Shown here: one piece after another, positions 5,532 to 11,849 of the stretch
Position numbering within the stretch: position 1 is the first letter of the stretch
Layout: each line of letters starts with the position of its first letter
Assembly: GCA_001801405.1 (NCBI GenBank)
Contig: MGXQ01000005.1
Location: 1-11,849 of the forward strand
Length of the DNA stretch: 11,849 bases
Source: Gammaproteobacteria bacterium RIFCSPHIGHO2_02_FULL_42_13
GTDB lineage: Bacteria > Pseudomonadota > Gammaproteobacteria > UBA12402
Reading direction: 5' to 3'
Notes under the pieces: generated by a model
What the model was told of the DNA's origin: nothing
The model's database searches: none
The model's input: the letters and a program-made list of their open reading frames with translations, nothing else
Program-made: the position numbers and the translations under genes

Positions 5532-7850
5532 ATGCCATTATCAGAAAATCTTAAACAAGCGTTGTCTTCGAAGGCACGAGAGTTTTCGCGTATTTCTGTT
5601 ATTGGCGTATCTGATTGGATTGTTCGCGAGAAACAAGATTTGGAGCGTTTTTTTGTTGACTTTCAGGATCGTTTGGAACGTGCCGAGGTTGAGGATCAAC
5701 AAAAAATATTACAAACTACTGTGGCCTATGACTTATTGGAAAGGGTGATTCAATTAACGAGGCGACGGCAGGCTATTTTTGAGCAAAACGACGGGCGTTC
5801 AACATATGATACATTGGCGTTATCCGAGATGCTCTATGTTTTACAGGATATTTTGTTGGACTGTGTGGGTGGCATATTTTTAAATCCTGTGGAATGTCGA
5901 CCTATTTTGAAGCAGTTAGAAATATCGCTTCGTCCATCCCGCTCGTGCGATCCCAAAGCCGACCACGAGGTCATTAACCAATATTTTCTTGCATTAAGAG
6001 ATCACTTTCCTGAATTTCAGCGTGTGGAACGAGTACGAGCATCCATTCAAACGAATGGTTCGAGATTTACTCGCTGGTTGAATCCTGCAGCTAATCCGGG
6101 CGATCGATTAACTGGTAGCGAGTTGTTTTCAAAAATAAAAAAAAATCCACCATTAGCCGGAGATATTTTACGTGATCGCGGTTGGTTTGGCGGTAAAAAT
6201 CTTTGGCAAGAATTAACGGGGGAGCAAATCTTTCAGTTGTTTGCAATGAATAATTGGCACGTGAATCAAGCGATTCAAGCGAATACGAATTCTGTATTTC
6301 GTAGTAAATTACGTGAGGGATTGCAGGTAGTATTGCAAAAAATAAGAAGCAACCGAGCGGTGTTGATTCGACAAGAATTTGCAGGCTTAGAATTGGCGCT
6401 GCAATCAGAGAATCGCGTATTGTTTGTTAGAAAAGGCATTTTATGGGGCGAGCGTAGTGTTGATATGCGATTAATTGATGCCGCGCTGAAGCAATTGCCA
6501 GCAGTAACAGCCGCAGCAGCGAAAGAAGAAAAAGAAGCAAAAGAAGCAAAGTTTTCTGCGCAAACAATAGATCCTGGCTTTTCTGAATTAGATGCGCAGC
6601 AACAAAAAGACATAGTTGAGTATTTAGTTGCTGAAATTAAAACATATTTGCAGACCTCGGATCGTGGGCCAAGCGCCACTTTGTTTGGTCTTTTAACTCA
6701 CAATGATGACGATTTATTTACACAAATTGATCGGCAGATGCAACAACAAGATCCTACCTATCGTTTTTGGTTTTTAAAATTAATCGAGTTGCGAACAAAC
6801 GAACAGATTTCCGGCAAATTAAAAAAATTGGCAAATGTATTGTATGGTGCGGCGACCTATGGAAAAGGGATTTTTGCTAAGTTGAAGCAAGACCAACAGC
6901 AGGAAGCAGCAGCAACAACATTGCAATCGCATTGGCGTGGTCGTCAAAGTCGTAAAGTGGATGTGGCCGAAGCAGCAAAAATTTCAGCAGTAATTGCAGA
7001 GTTTAATCGTTTATGGACTGCTAGTCTTGCAGAAGGAGGAGCACAAGCTCAAGCTCAGGCGGATATGAGTGCTCTGTTGGCTGATCCAGTGCAGTTTGAA
7101 TTATTGAAAACGTATTATTCTGAACACGGGCTTATCACATTCGCTAATCGATTAGGTCGGCTTGTGATTGTGTTAGATGATGAGAAATTTTTAAAACAGC
7201 ATGAATATATTGATCTCTATTTGTCAGAACAACGGAGCTCCCCTGTGTTTGCAGATGCGGCAGATAAGCGTTTGGCAGATTCAGAAACACCTGGCGTTGC
7301 TGATGCTGCACGAAAAAGAATGGATGCTCGTACCCATACGGCGGCGGAAGCACCGAGAGGCTCTGCACAGAAGTCGGTAGTAGTAATTATTCAAGAACTT
7401 GTTGATCAATTACCTATGGCATTTGAGCAAAAAAGCGTTGGCTTACCGCATGAGCAGGCTGAGGTGCTTGCCGTTTTAGCGGAGCCAAAGGGAGAGATTG
7501 ATGGGGTGAACGTTATACAATCATTGCTGGGTATCAATGCCGCAGTGACTGAAGGCGGTACCTGCAATTCTAATTGGGCTCAAACTTGGTCGTCTAGCAT
7601 TGGGAAGAGTGGTTCGCAGCTTGCTGGTCTTTTGCTAAAATTGCATCAGCGGTTAACAGAGATTTTACCAAAACAACAAGCTGCGGAGGCGACTGACGCT
7701 GGTGCGCGTGCGGTGCGAGGTCGTGGTGCGCCAAGAGCATCTGGTTCACCGGCGAGAATGTTTGCTCCTCCTCAACCCCCCGATCCAGCGGCTGGTGTTG
7801 GCAGATCGCCCTTGGTTCCGCCAGTGGGTGGTGGTCTAAAGCCGAAATAA
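5532..7850 (+). CDS. Large unknown protein with a calmodulin-type IQ motif; candidate effector
   Basis: No enzymatic domain is recognised in its 772 residues. It looks soluble and mainly helical, with no signal peptide or membrane segments. The key feature is AATTLQSHWRGRQSRK (460-475), an exact fit to the IQ consensus [ILV]QxxxRGxxx[RK] and typical of myosin-like eukaryotic IQ helices. Legionella SidJ is a known bacterial effector that binds host calmodulin through an IQ helix; I see no other SidJ similarity. Other features are a charged Ala/Glu/Lys segment (about 324-340), an Ala/Gln stretch near 503-510, a duplicated ADAA(D/R)KR word in a hydrophilic region (about 575-605), and an Arg/Gly/Pro-rich tail from about 725 with several PxxP words. 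AGAGGA (5518-5523) precedes the ATG. The PmrA-type box upstream supports an effector role. Translocation is inferred, not shown. Confidence 0.85.
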   Translation: MPLSENLKQALSSKAREFSRISVIGVSDWIVREKQDLERFFVDFQDRLERAEVEDQQKILQTTVAYDLLERVIQLTRRRQAIFEQNDGRSTYDTLALSEMLYVLQDILLDCVGGIFLNPVECRPILKQLEISLRPSRSCDPKADHEVINQYFLALRDHFPEFQRVERVRASIQTNGSRFTRWLNPAANPGDRLTGSELFSKIKKNPPLAGDILRDRGWFGGKNLWQELTGEQIFQLFAMNNWHVNQAIQANTNSVFRSKLREGLQVVLQKIRSNRAVLIRQEFAGLELALQSENRVLFVRKGILWGERSVDMRLIDAALKQLPAVTAAAAKEEKEAKEAKFSAQTIDPGFSELDAQQQKDIVEYLVAEIKTYLQTSDRGPSATLFGLLTHNDDDLFTQIDRQMQQQDPTYRFWFLKLIELRTNEQISGKLKKLANVLYGAATYGKGIFAKLKQDQQQEAAATTLQSHWRGRQSRKVDVAEAAKISAVIAEFNRLWTASLAEGGAQAQAQADMSALLADPVQFELLKTYYSEHGLITFANRLGRLVIVLDDEKFLKQHEYIDLYLSEQRSSPVFADAADKRLADSETPGVADAARKRMDARTHTAAEAPRGSAQKSVVVIIQELVDQLPMAFEQKSVGLPHEQAEVLAVLAEPKGEIDGVNVIQSLLGINAAVTEGGTCNSNWAQTWSSSIGKSGSQLAGLLLKLHQRLTEILPKQQAAEATDAGARAVRGRGAPRASGSPARMFAPPQPPDPAAGVGRSPLVPPVGGGLKPK

Positions 7851-7913
7851 TAATCCTCTGTTTTTACTCAGTTGGTTAATCTTTATCCGCATAACGATTT
7901 TTCATGTAAAGTG

Positions 7914-7922
7914 TGTTAGAAT
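7914..7922 (+). promoter_or_regulatory. Extended -10 promoter for the phosphate uptake pair
   Basis: TG-T-TAGAAT is an extended -10 (TGnTATAAT type), 53 bases before the DUF47 start. No good -35 is seen at 16-17 bp, which extended -10 promoters can tolerate. No Pho box is recognised. Confidence 0.45.
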
Positions 7923-7975
7923 AAAAAAAGACATATTTACACAAAGACTCGCGACGAAACATCGGGAGAGCGCGT

Positions 7976-8614
7976 ATGTTTAAAGAAATTTTAAATAAGA
8001 TGTTGCCGCCAAGCGAAAAGATTTTTTTTAGTTATTTTGAGGAAAGCGCTGAGATTTGCCGCCAATTGGCGATAGTTCTTTTTCGCATTACGCATGACGG
8101 CTTATCAGAAGAGCAGTTGGCTCTTGCGATACAACTAAAAAGAGAGAGCAATAGCATCACCGAAAAAACGCTGACCAGACTTAATACCGCTTTTATCACA
8201 CCGATAGACAGAGATGATATTCAAACGATTTCGATCTTGCTCAATAAAATAGCGCGCACTGTCGCAAAAGGCATTTCTTTTCTAAAAACATATCAGCTGC
8301 CTGAATTTACAGAAAATCTAAAACAACAAACCGCTGCATTATTAGAGGCCTGTCACGAATTAAAAGCCACCGTTCTAAAATTCAAAAAATTTAAACATAC
8401 CGATGCGATTTCTGATAGTCGCGATAAGATGGGGGTCATCGAAACACGAGGAGACGATATTGTATTTAATGCGATGTCGGATATTTTTTCAGGGCGTTAT
8501 AATCCTTTAATCGTTATCAAGTTACATGATGTACATAAAAACGTAGAAAAAGCACTCGATCTTTGTTTTCTTCTATCCGATACACTCGTTAACGTATCGT
8601 TGAAACATACGTAA
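7976..8614 (+). CDS. DUF47/PhoU-like accessory protein of the Pit transporter
   Basis: Cytoplasmic PhoU-related helical-bundle protein of the DUF47 (PhoU_div) family, usually encoded beside pit genes and thought to modulate phosphate uptake (for example orfA-pit of Sinorhizobium). The hallmark FITPIDRDDI lies at residues 73-82, and the second-repeat metal-binding-type acidic cluster ETRGDD at 156-161. At 212 residues it has the usual family length. GGGAG (7964-7968) lies seven bases before the ATG. The stop codon TAA overlaps the ribosome-binding site (AAGG, 8613-8616) of the downstream permease, with a gap of nine bases, so the two are almost certainly one operon. Confidence 0.93.
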   Translation: MFKEILNKMLPPSEKIFFSYFEESAEICRQLAIVLFRITHDGLSEEQLALAIQLKRESNSITEKTLTRLNTAFITPIDRDDIQTISILLNKIARTVAKGISFLKTYQLPEFTENLKQQTAALLEACHELKATVLKFKKFKHTDAISDSRDKMGVIETRGDDIVFNAMSDIFSGRYNPLIVIKLHDVHKNVEKALDLCFLLSDTLVNVSLKHT

Positions 8615-8623
8615 GGCAAGTAT

Positions 8624-9604
8624 ATGGGGATTGTTGTTTTTATTATCGTGTTGATCGCCGCTTTCGTTTTTGCTTTTACCAACGGATTTCATGATAGCGC
8701 CAATGCCATTGCAACCGTGGTTTCCACAAAAGTATTGTCCCCACGCATTGCTGTTTTGTACGGTGCTACGTTAAATTTTCTGGGTGCTTTTTTTGGCGTA
8801 CAGGTAGCAAAAACAATCGGCATCGGATTGGTGACAAGCAGCAGTATTACTCCACTGGTTATTTTGGCAGCGCTGTTAACGGCTATCATTTGGAATTTTG
8901 TGACGTGGCACTACGGATTGCCCTCCAGTTCTTCGCATGCATTAATTGGCGGGTTAATCGGTGCGTCCATTGCGCATGCGGGCATTGGGGTGGTGAATAT
9001 TCAGGGAGTCAGTAATGATGTGATCATCCCTATGATTGGATCACCGATTTTGGGTATTTTGGTGGTATATGTTTTTATGATGCTATTGCTTCATGTTTTT
9101 TATAAAATAACGCCCCGGCAAGCGAATAAATATTTTGGACAATTACAAATAATTTCGTCTGGTCTGATGGCGTTTAGCCATGGAGCTAATGACACTCAAA
9201 AATCAATAGGTATTATTACTTTAGCCTTGATCAGTTTTTTTAGTTTAAAAACATTTAATGTGCCTACATGGGTGGTGGTTGCGAGTGCGCTCAGCATGTC
9301 GCTGGGAACCATGACAGGGGGGTGGCGCATCATCCGAACGATGGGGCATAAGATGATGAGATTAAAACCGATTGATGGCTTTGCGGCAGAAACATCTTCT
9401 GCTGTTATTATTTTGCTGGCCTCGCATATGGGTATTCCGGTGAGTACGACGCATGTTATTTCGGGTTCCATTATTGGTGCGGGTAGCGCGAGACGTTTTT
9501 CTGCTGTTAAATGGAGTGTGTTTGGCAATATGATTTTTGCTTGGATTCTAACGATTCCGATCTGTGTATTGCTCGCGGATATCTTATACTCCGTGCTGGC
9601 GTAG
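8624..9604 (+). CDS. pit: Low-affinity inorganic phosphate transporter, Pit/PHO4 family
   Basis: Inner-membrane permease that imports phosphate (as metal-phosphate with H+ or Na+, depending on the family member). Both family signatures are present: TNGFHDSANAIATVVS near residues 19-34 and SHGANDTQKSIGII near 185-198. This reflects the duplicated inverted-topology fold. Some ten hydrophobic segments are visible, including the first (residues 3-18) and the last (about 303-323). At 326 residues it matches the short orfA-pit type rather than the roughly 500-residue E. coli PitA. The third block, PVSTTHVISGSIIGAGSA, is also typical. It is transcribed with the DUF47 gene, and a palindromic repeat begins five bases after its stop. 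Confidence 0.96.
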   Translation: MGIVVFIIVLIAAFVFAFTNGFHDSANAIATVVSTKVLSPRIAVLYGATLNFLGAFFGVQVAKTIGIGLVTSSSITPLVILAALLTAIIWNFVTWHYGLPSSSSHALIGGLIGASIAHAGIGVVNIQGVSNDVIIPMIGSPILGILVVYVFMMLLLHVFYKITPRQANKYFGQLQIISSGLMAFSHGANDTQKSIGIITLALISFFSLKTFNVPTWVVVASALSMSLGTMTGGWRIIRTMGHKMMRLKPIDGFAAETSSAVIILLASHMGIPVSTTHVISGSIIGAGSARRFSAVKWSVFGNMIFAWILTIPICVLLADILYSVLA

Positions 9605-9608
9605 CACG

Positions 9609-9696
9609 GTAGGTTGGGCTAAATAAAATGTAGGTTGGTGCTGAGCGAAGCGAAGCCCAATAGGAATAATTTGTTGGGCCTCACGGCCCAACCTAC
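9609..9696. repeat. GTAGGTTGGGC palindromic repeat element
   Basis: Outer ends GTAGGTTGGGC (9609-9619) and GCCCAACCTAC (9686-9696) are perfect 11-bp inverted repeats. A second GTAGGTTGG copy sits at 9630-9638, followed by the GAGCGAAGCGAAGCCCAA core (9643-9660). An 8-bp hairpin GTTGGGCC-tcac-GGCCCAAC lies at 9673-9692. The layout suggests one short repeat inserted in or next to another. The hairpin may help end the pit transcript, but it has no T-run. Confidence 0.75.
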
Positions 9697-9701
9697 GTAC
9701 T

Positions 9702-9726
9702 GCATGGAGCGAAGCGGAATGCGGGA
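9702..9726 (+). repeat. REP-like hairpin repeat, left copy
   Basis: This 25-base unit with core GGAGCGAAGCGGAATGCGGG is the reverse complement of 9839-9863 at 24 of 25 positions. Together they bracket the transposase remnant in inverted orientation. Confidence 0.75.
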
Positions 9727-9730
9727 ATAT

Positions 9731-9840
9731 TTATTCTCCATAATCTCCTTCTTTTAATTTCATACATTCTCCAATGACGAGTACGGCCAATCTCGCATGT
9801 TTGTTACCAACGCATGTCTTATCGGATTATAAAGTTCTTC
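9731..9840 (-). pseudogene. Remnant of a REP-associated tyrosine transposase (Y1/RAYT)
   Basis: Reading the minus strand from 9840, 26 sense codons include NPIRHALVTNMRDWPYSS, matching the conserved NPxRHxLVxxxxDWPxSS block near the C-terminus of RAYT/IS200-like transposases. The frame closes at a TGA (9760-9762). A one-base frame change then gives a short tail MKLKEGDYGE ending in TAA (9731-9733), so the fragment is frameshifted as well as truncated. The N-terminal catalytic HUH and tyrosine regions are absent. It lies between two inverted REP-like units, the substrates of this transposase family, which explains their arrangement. It is non-functional on its own; an intact relative may act elsewhere in the genome. 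Confidence 0.75.
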
Positions 9841-9863
9841 CCGCATTTCGCTTCGCTCCATGC
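9839..9863 (-). repeat. REP-like hairpin repeat, right copy
   Basis: Inverted partner of 9702-9726. Read on the minus strand it is preceded by CGTAGCC (9866-9872 on the plus strand reads GGCTACG), giving the common GTAGCCCGCATGGAGCG type of repeat. CCCGCAT and ATGCGGG arms form a short hairpin with a GGAGCGAAGCG-containing loop. Confidence 0.75.
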
Positions 9864-9887
9864 GGGCTACGCTGGCTGAGATTTTTT

Positions 9888-9915
9888 TTGTAAACAAAGC
9901 TACCTTCCTTATGCT
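9888..9915 (+). promoter_or_regulatory. Candidate promoter of the 474-residue protein gene
   Basis: TTGTAA (9888-9893), a 16-bp spacer and TATGCT (9910-9915); a TACACT overlaps at 9915-9920. The leader would be about 25-30 bases. No PmrA-type box is seen here. Confidence 0.4.
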
Positions 9916-9952
9916 ACACTATAGTTGCGTTTTTTTTGTAAAAAGTGAGTAA

Positions 9953-11377
9953 ATGACAATGAAAACATTGGGCGTTTCTACCCTTTTTCCCTTTGAAGAT
10001 ATTCCTTTGTGGCTCGGAAAAAGTCGCGCATTAACGGCCTTACAAACACGGGTTATGCCGATCATTCAAGAAGACATTAGAAGCGTTGTCGATGCAGGCT
10101 TGAAAGAGTTTGAGAGTGCAGAAATGATTCAAGCGTTACAACAATTGGGCCAAGCTATTCACGGATTGCCGCAGTCGATAGTTCGTTCGAGCTTAGAACA
10201 ACAGATGCGTTTTTTTGTTTTAGTGGTGCAAAATCGCTTGGACGATGCGGAAGAGCCCGCTCCATTGCGAGATAAATGTGCTGAGATGATACGGGTATTT
10301 GGTGCAGTGCCGGTATTAAACGAAACGGTGCCCTTGCCAGCGTTAGAATTTTTACCCAGTCAGTATGTAGATAGTGCCGCTCGTTGGGCAACTATTATTT
10401 GGAAAAATCCGAGCAGAGATGCTGCCAAAGAAAAGATCGGTTTTTTTGATAAAAGACAAGCGGATGGTCGAATTGCTTCAGTGAGATTGCATTTAATTGA
10501 TTTGGATGGAGATGATAGAGAAACGGGTGAGGCTTTAAGTTATGCGGATGCGGATTTTTATGCAATTGGAAATTTACAGGCAGATCATTTACAGCCATCA
10601 GAGAATATTATTTATCGACAATTAGAGTTAATTACTGCAATGAATATTGATCCAATTTTGCGGCAAGCCATGTTAGATCAAGGAAAGGATAAGGGATATT
10701 TTATCGAAACAGCGGCTGGCTGTTTTGGGTCAAAACTGTTTTTCATGGAATATCATAATTGTATTGGTAATTTATGGTTTGTAAGTACTGCGTATGGTGG
10801 GCAAAAAAGCAACCGAGATCCAATTGAGTGGTTCGCACAACAGGAGCGTTTTGGGGATAAATTTTTCGATGCCGTTGGAGGGAGGGAATCAATTAATAGA
10901 GCCAGTATTTTATATACTACCCAAGAAGGGGTTTTGTTAGCCGATGTAGCGCGTCAGTGGTTTCGAGAAAGTTATGGACAAGAAATTACGGTTGCAGGGT
11001 ATGTGGCACGTCAAATTAAGCAGCCAATGTTAGCACGGGCTCAAAAAGTAGAACGGCGGGGTATGAAACGGGAGGGGGTTAAATTAATGGCCAGCATGGT
11101 GACAGCAGAGGGTCTTCTGGAAGGAGACAGTGATGCGAGCGCTGATTCAGGTCATACTTCCAGTCTTGCTAGTAGTGACGCAGCCATTACACCGAGAAAT
11201 TTAGGACGAATGAAAGAAGTAGCTGCTGAACAATTACCGGCAGTTAAGGAAAAAGTGCATGACGCATTTCAAGGATATTTAGAGGTAGCGAAACGGAGCA
11301 GAAAACAGGGAGCTGGTAAAAAAGAGATAGAGGATAAGTCAACACGTGAGTTTGGTTTTGGCACGGGAGGAAAATAA
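9953..11377 (+). CDS. Unknown 474-residue protein with possible HNH-like core
   Basis: The family is not recognised. The N-terminal 130 residues look helical and leucine-rich. The middle contains GNLQADHLQPSENI (with D211-H212), then IGNLWFVS (271-278) and GGQKSNRDPIEWF (282-294). A DH pair followed by NL and N/K-x-x-P residues recalls HNH (beta-beta-alpha metal) nucleases, but the spacing of about 60 residues is long, so this is only a suggestion. A Ser/Asp-rich linker lies at about 388-411, followed by a charged helix and the tail FGFGTGGK. There is no signal peptide or membrane segment. The start is uncertain: ATG 9953 has GTGAG only three bases away, whereas ATG 9959 (MKTLGV) has better spacing. 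It is followed one base later by the 96-residue gene. Candidates are an effector or toxin with a small partner. Confidence 0.82.
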   Translation: MTMKTLGVSTLFPFEDIPLWLGKSRALTALQTRVMPIIQEDIRSVVDAGLKEFESAEMIQALQQLGQAIHGLPQSIVRSSLEQQMRFFVLVVQNRLDDAEEPAPLRDKCAEMIRVFGAVPVLNETVPLPALEFLPSQYVDSAARWATIIWKNPSRDAAKEKIGFFDKRQADGRIASVRLHLIDLDGDDRETGEALSYADADFYAIGNLQADHLQPSENIIYRQLELITAMNIDPILRQAMLDQGKDKGYFIETAAGCFGSKLFFMEYHNCIGNLWFVSTAYGGQKSNRDPIEWFAQQERFGDKFFDAVGGRESINRASILYTTQEGVLLADVARQWFRESYGQEITVAGYVARQIKQPMLARAQKVERRGMKREGVKLMASMVTAEGLLEGDSDASADSGHTSSLASSDAAITPRNLGRMKEVAAEQLPAVKEKVHDAFQGYLEVAKRSRKQGAGKKEIEDKSTREFGFGTGGK

Positions 11378-11378
11378 C

Positions 11379-11669
11379 ATGTTTAAGCGACCATCTGGTG
11401 ATGGATTTTTTACAAAACAAAAAAAGCAATCACCCGAAGAAAAAGCATTCGTGAAAATAATTCGGGAACAATGCCGTCAAGATATGATTAATGAATTTGT
11501 ATCAGCATTTCCAGAACAGATCCCTTCAGAGCGAGATATAGAAGGAGCATTAGATGTCCTTATAGATCAGTTACGCAGTAGCGGCCAATTACAGCAAATG
11601 TTGGATCAGTATTTACAAGAAAAAATTGCTGATGAGCGGGCACGGTTTGGTTCTGGTCAGGGTAAATAA
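11379..11669 (+). CDS. Small charged helical protein, 96 residues, coupled partner
   Basis: No family is recognised. The ATG at 11379 begins one base after the TAA of the upstream gene and has GGGAGG (11365-11370) eight bases before it, so translation is probably coupled; an upstream TTG start (11346) would overlap the neighbour and is less likely. The N-terminus is basic (MFKRPSGDGFFTKQKKQ). The rest is predicted helical and rich in Glu, Gln and Asp (IEGALDVLIDQLRSSGQLQQ, LDQYLQEKIADERARFG). It ends in RFGSGQGK, resembling the FGFGTGGK end of its neighbour. It could be an accessory chaperone, an immunity-type protein or a related small effector; the sequence alone does not decide. Confidence 0.75.
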   Translation: MFKRPSGDGFFTKQKKQSPEEKAFVKIIREQCRQDMINEFVSAFPEQIPSERDIEGALDVLIDQLRSSGQLQQMLDQYLQEKIADERARFGSGQGK

Positions 11670-11849
11670 ATAATTTATGAAAAGCTCGCCAAAGTAAATG
11701 ATCACTGGATACGTTGTAGTTTGGAGTTGCAAAAAGCATTTGGTTTGTAAGGCCGTAAGCCCACGAAAATCCCACGTTGCAAAGGAATTAATTTTGCAGT
11801 AGGGCTTTGTCAATGCGGTGTGGTAATAATGACGTTGGATTTATTTCTC
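11670..11849. other. Right-edge region without a supportable gene
   Basis: No clear terminator or start signal is visible. Directly after the TAA at 11667-11669, the same frame stays open to a TAA at 11751 and its translation (ending LELQKAFGL) looks protein-like but lacks a start. It may be a degraded gene fragment or chance. Minus-strand frames across 11560-11813 lack ribosome-binding sites. Confidence 0.35.

Noticed and set aside
7870..7890. Second PmrA box before the phosphate genes
   Set aside because: Only a single GTTAAT half-site is present, without a partner at 11-bp period.
7851..7900. Terminator after the IQ-motif gene
   Set aside because: T-rich words exist but no stem of useful length precedes them.
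9196..9528. Long minus-strand open frame inside pit
   Set aside because: It is antisense to a well-conserved permease and has no supporting signals.
9609..9863. CRISPR-like array between pit and the 474-residue gene
   Set aside because: The repeats are palindromic, differ in length, alternate in orientation and have no regular spacers.
11560..11813. Minus-strand open frames at the right edge
   Set aside because: They overlap the 96-residue gene, have no ribosome-binding site, and the translations show no recognisable features.

Overview
This window reads like an accessory stretch of a gammaproteobacterial chromosome, most likely a host-associated, AT-rich member of the Legionellales (Legionella/Coxiella/Berkiella-like). 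That placement is an inference. It rests on a gammaproteobacterial rplM-rpsI-sspA-sspB block, a tandem CTTAA box of PmrA type just upstream of a -10, a large unrecognised protein carrying a eukaryote-style calmodulin-binding IQ motif, and GTAGCC/GTAGGTTGGGC palindromic repeats. No secretion-system gene lies in the window.

Left part (1-3100). An HU-family nucleoid protein with a lysine-rich, H1-like N-terminal tail lies on the minus strand behind a clear terminator. An AT-rich gap with inverted repeats follows. Next comes a plus-strand housekeeping block: ribosomal proteins L13 and S9, then SspA (RNA polymerase-binding stringent starvation protein) and SspB (ClpXP adaptor). The petABC genes that separate rpsI from sspA in many relatives are absent. 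S9 carries an in-frame insertion of about 13 residues.

Middle part (3033-7850). A DUF4143-type P-loop ATPase on the plus strand converges, with overlapping 3' ends, on an unrecognised helical protein of 292 residues. A 413-bp divergent intergenic region then holds a TTGACA-type promoter pointing left and a tandem CTTAA box with a TATACT -10 pointing right. It also holds a palindromic mobile repeat flanked by a near-perfect 11-bp direct repeat, and a terminator-like hairpin. Downstream is a 772-residue protein with a textbook IQ motif, the best candidate here for a secreted effector.

Right part (7850-11849). A phosphate-uptake pair (DUF47/PhoU-like protein plus a Pit permease) is followed by a 348-bp repeat-dense gap. 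That gap contains REP-like palindromes bracketing a small, frameshifted remnant of a REP-associated tyrosine transposase. Two tightly coupled unknown genes follow. The 474-residue protein has a DHL...GNLW...GGQKSNRDP pattern suggestive of, but not proving, an HNH-like metal site. The 96-residue protein starts one base after it, and both end in a similar FG-G-GK tail. The last 180 bases hold no gene I can support.
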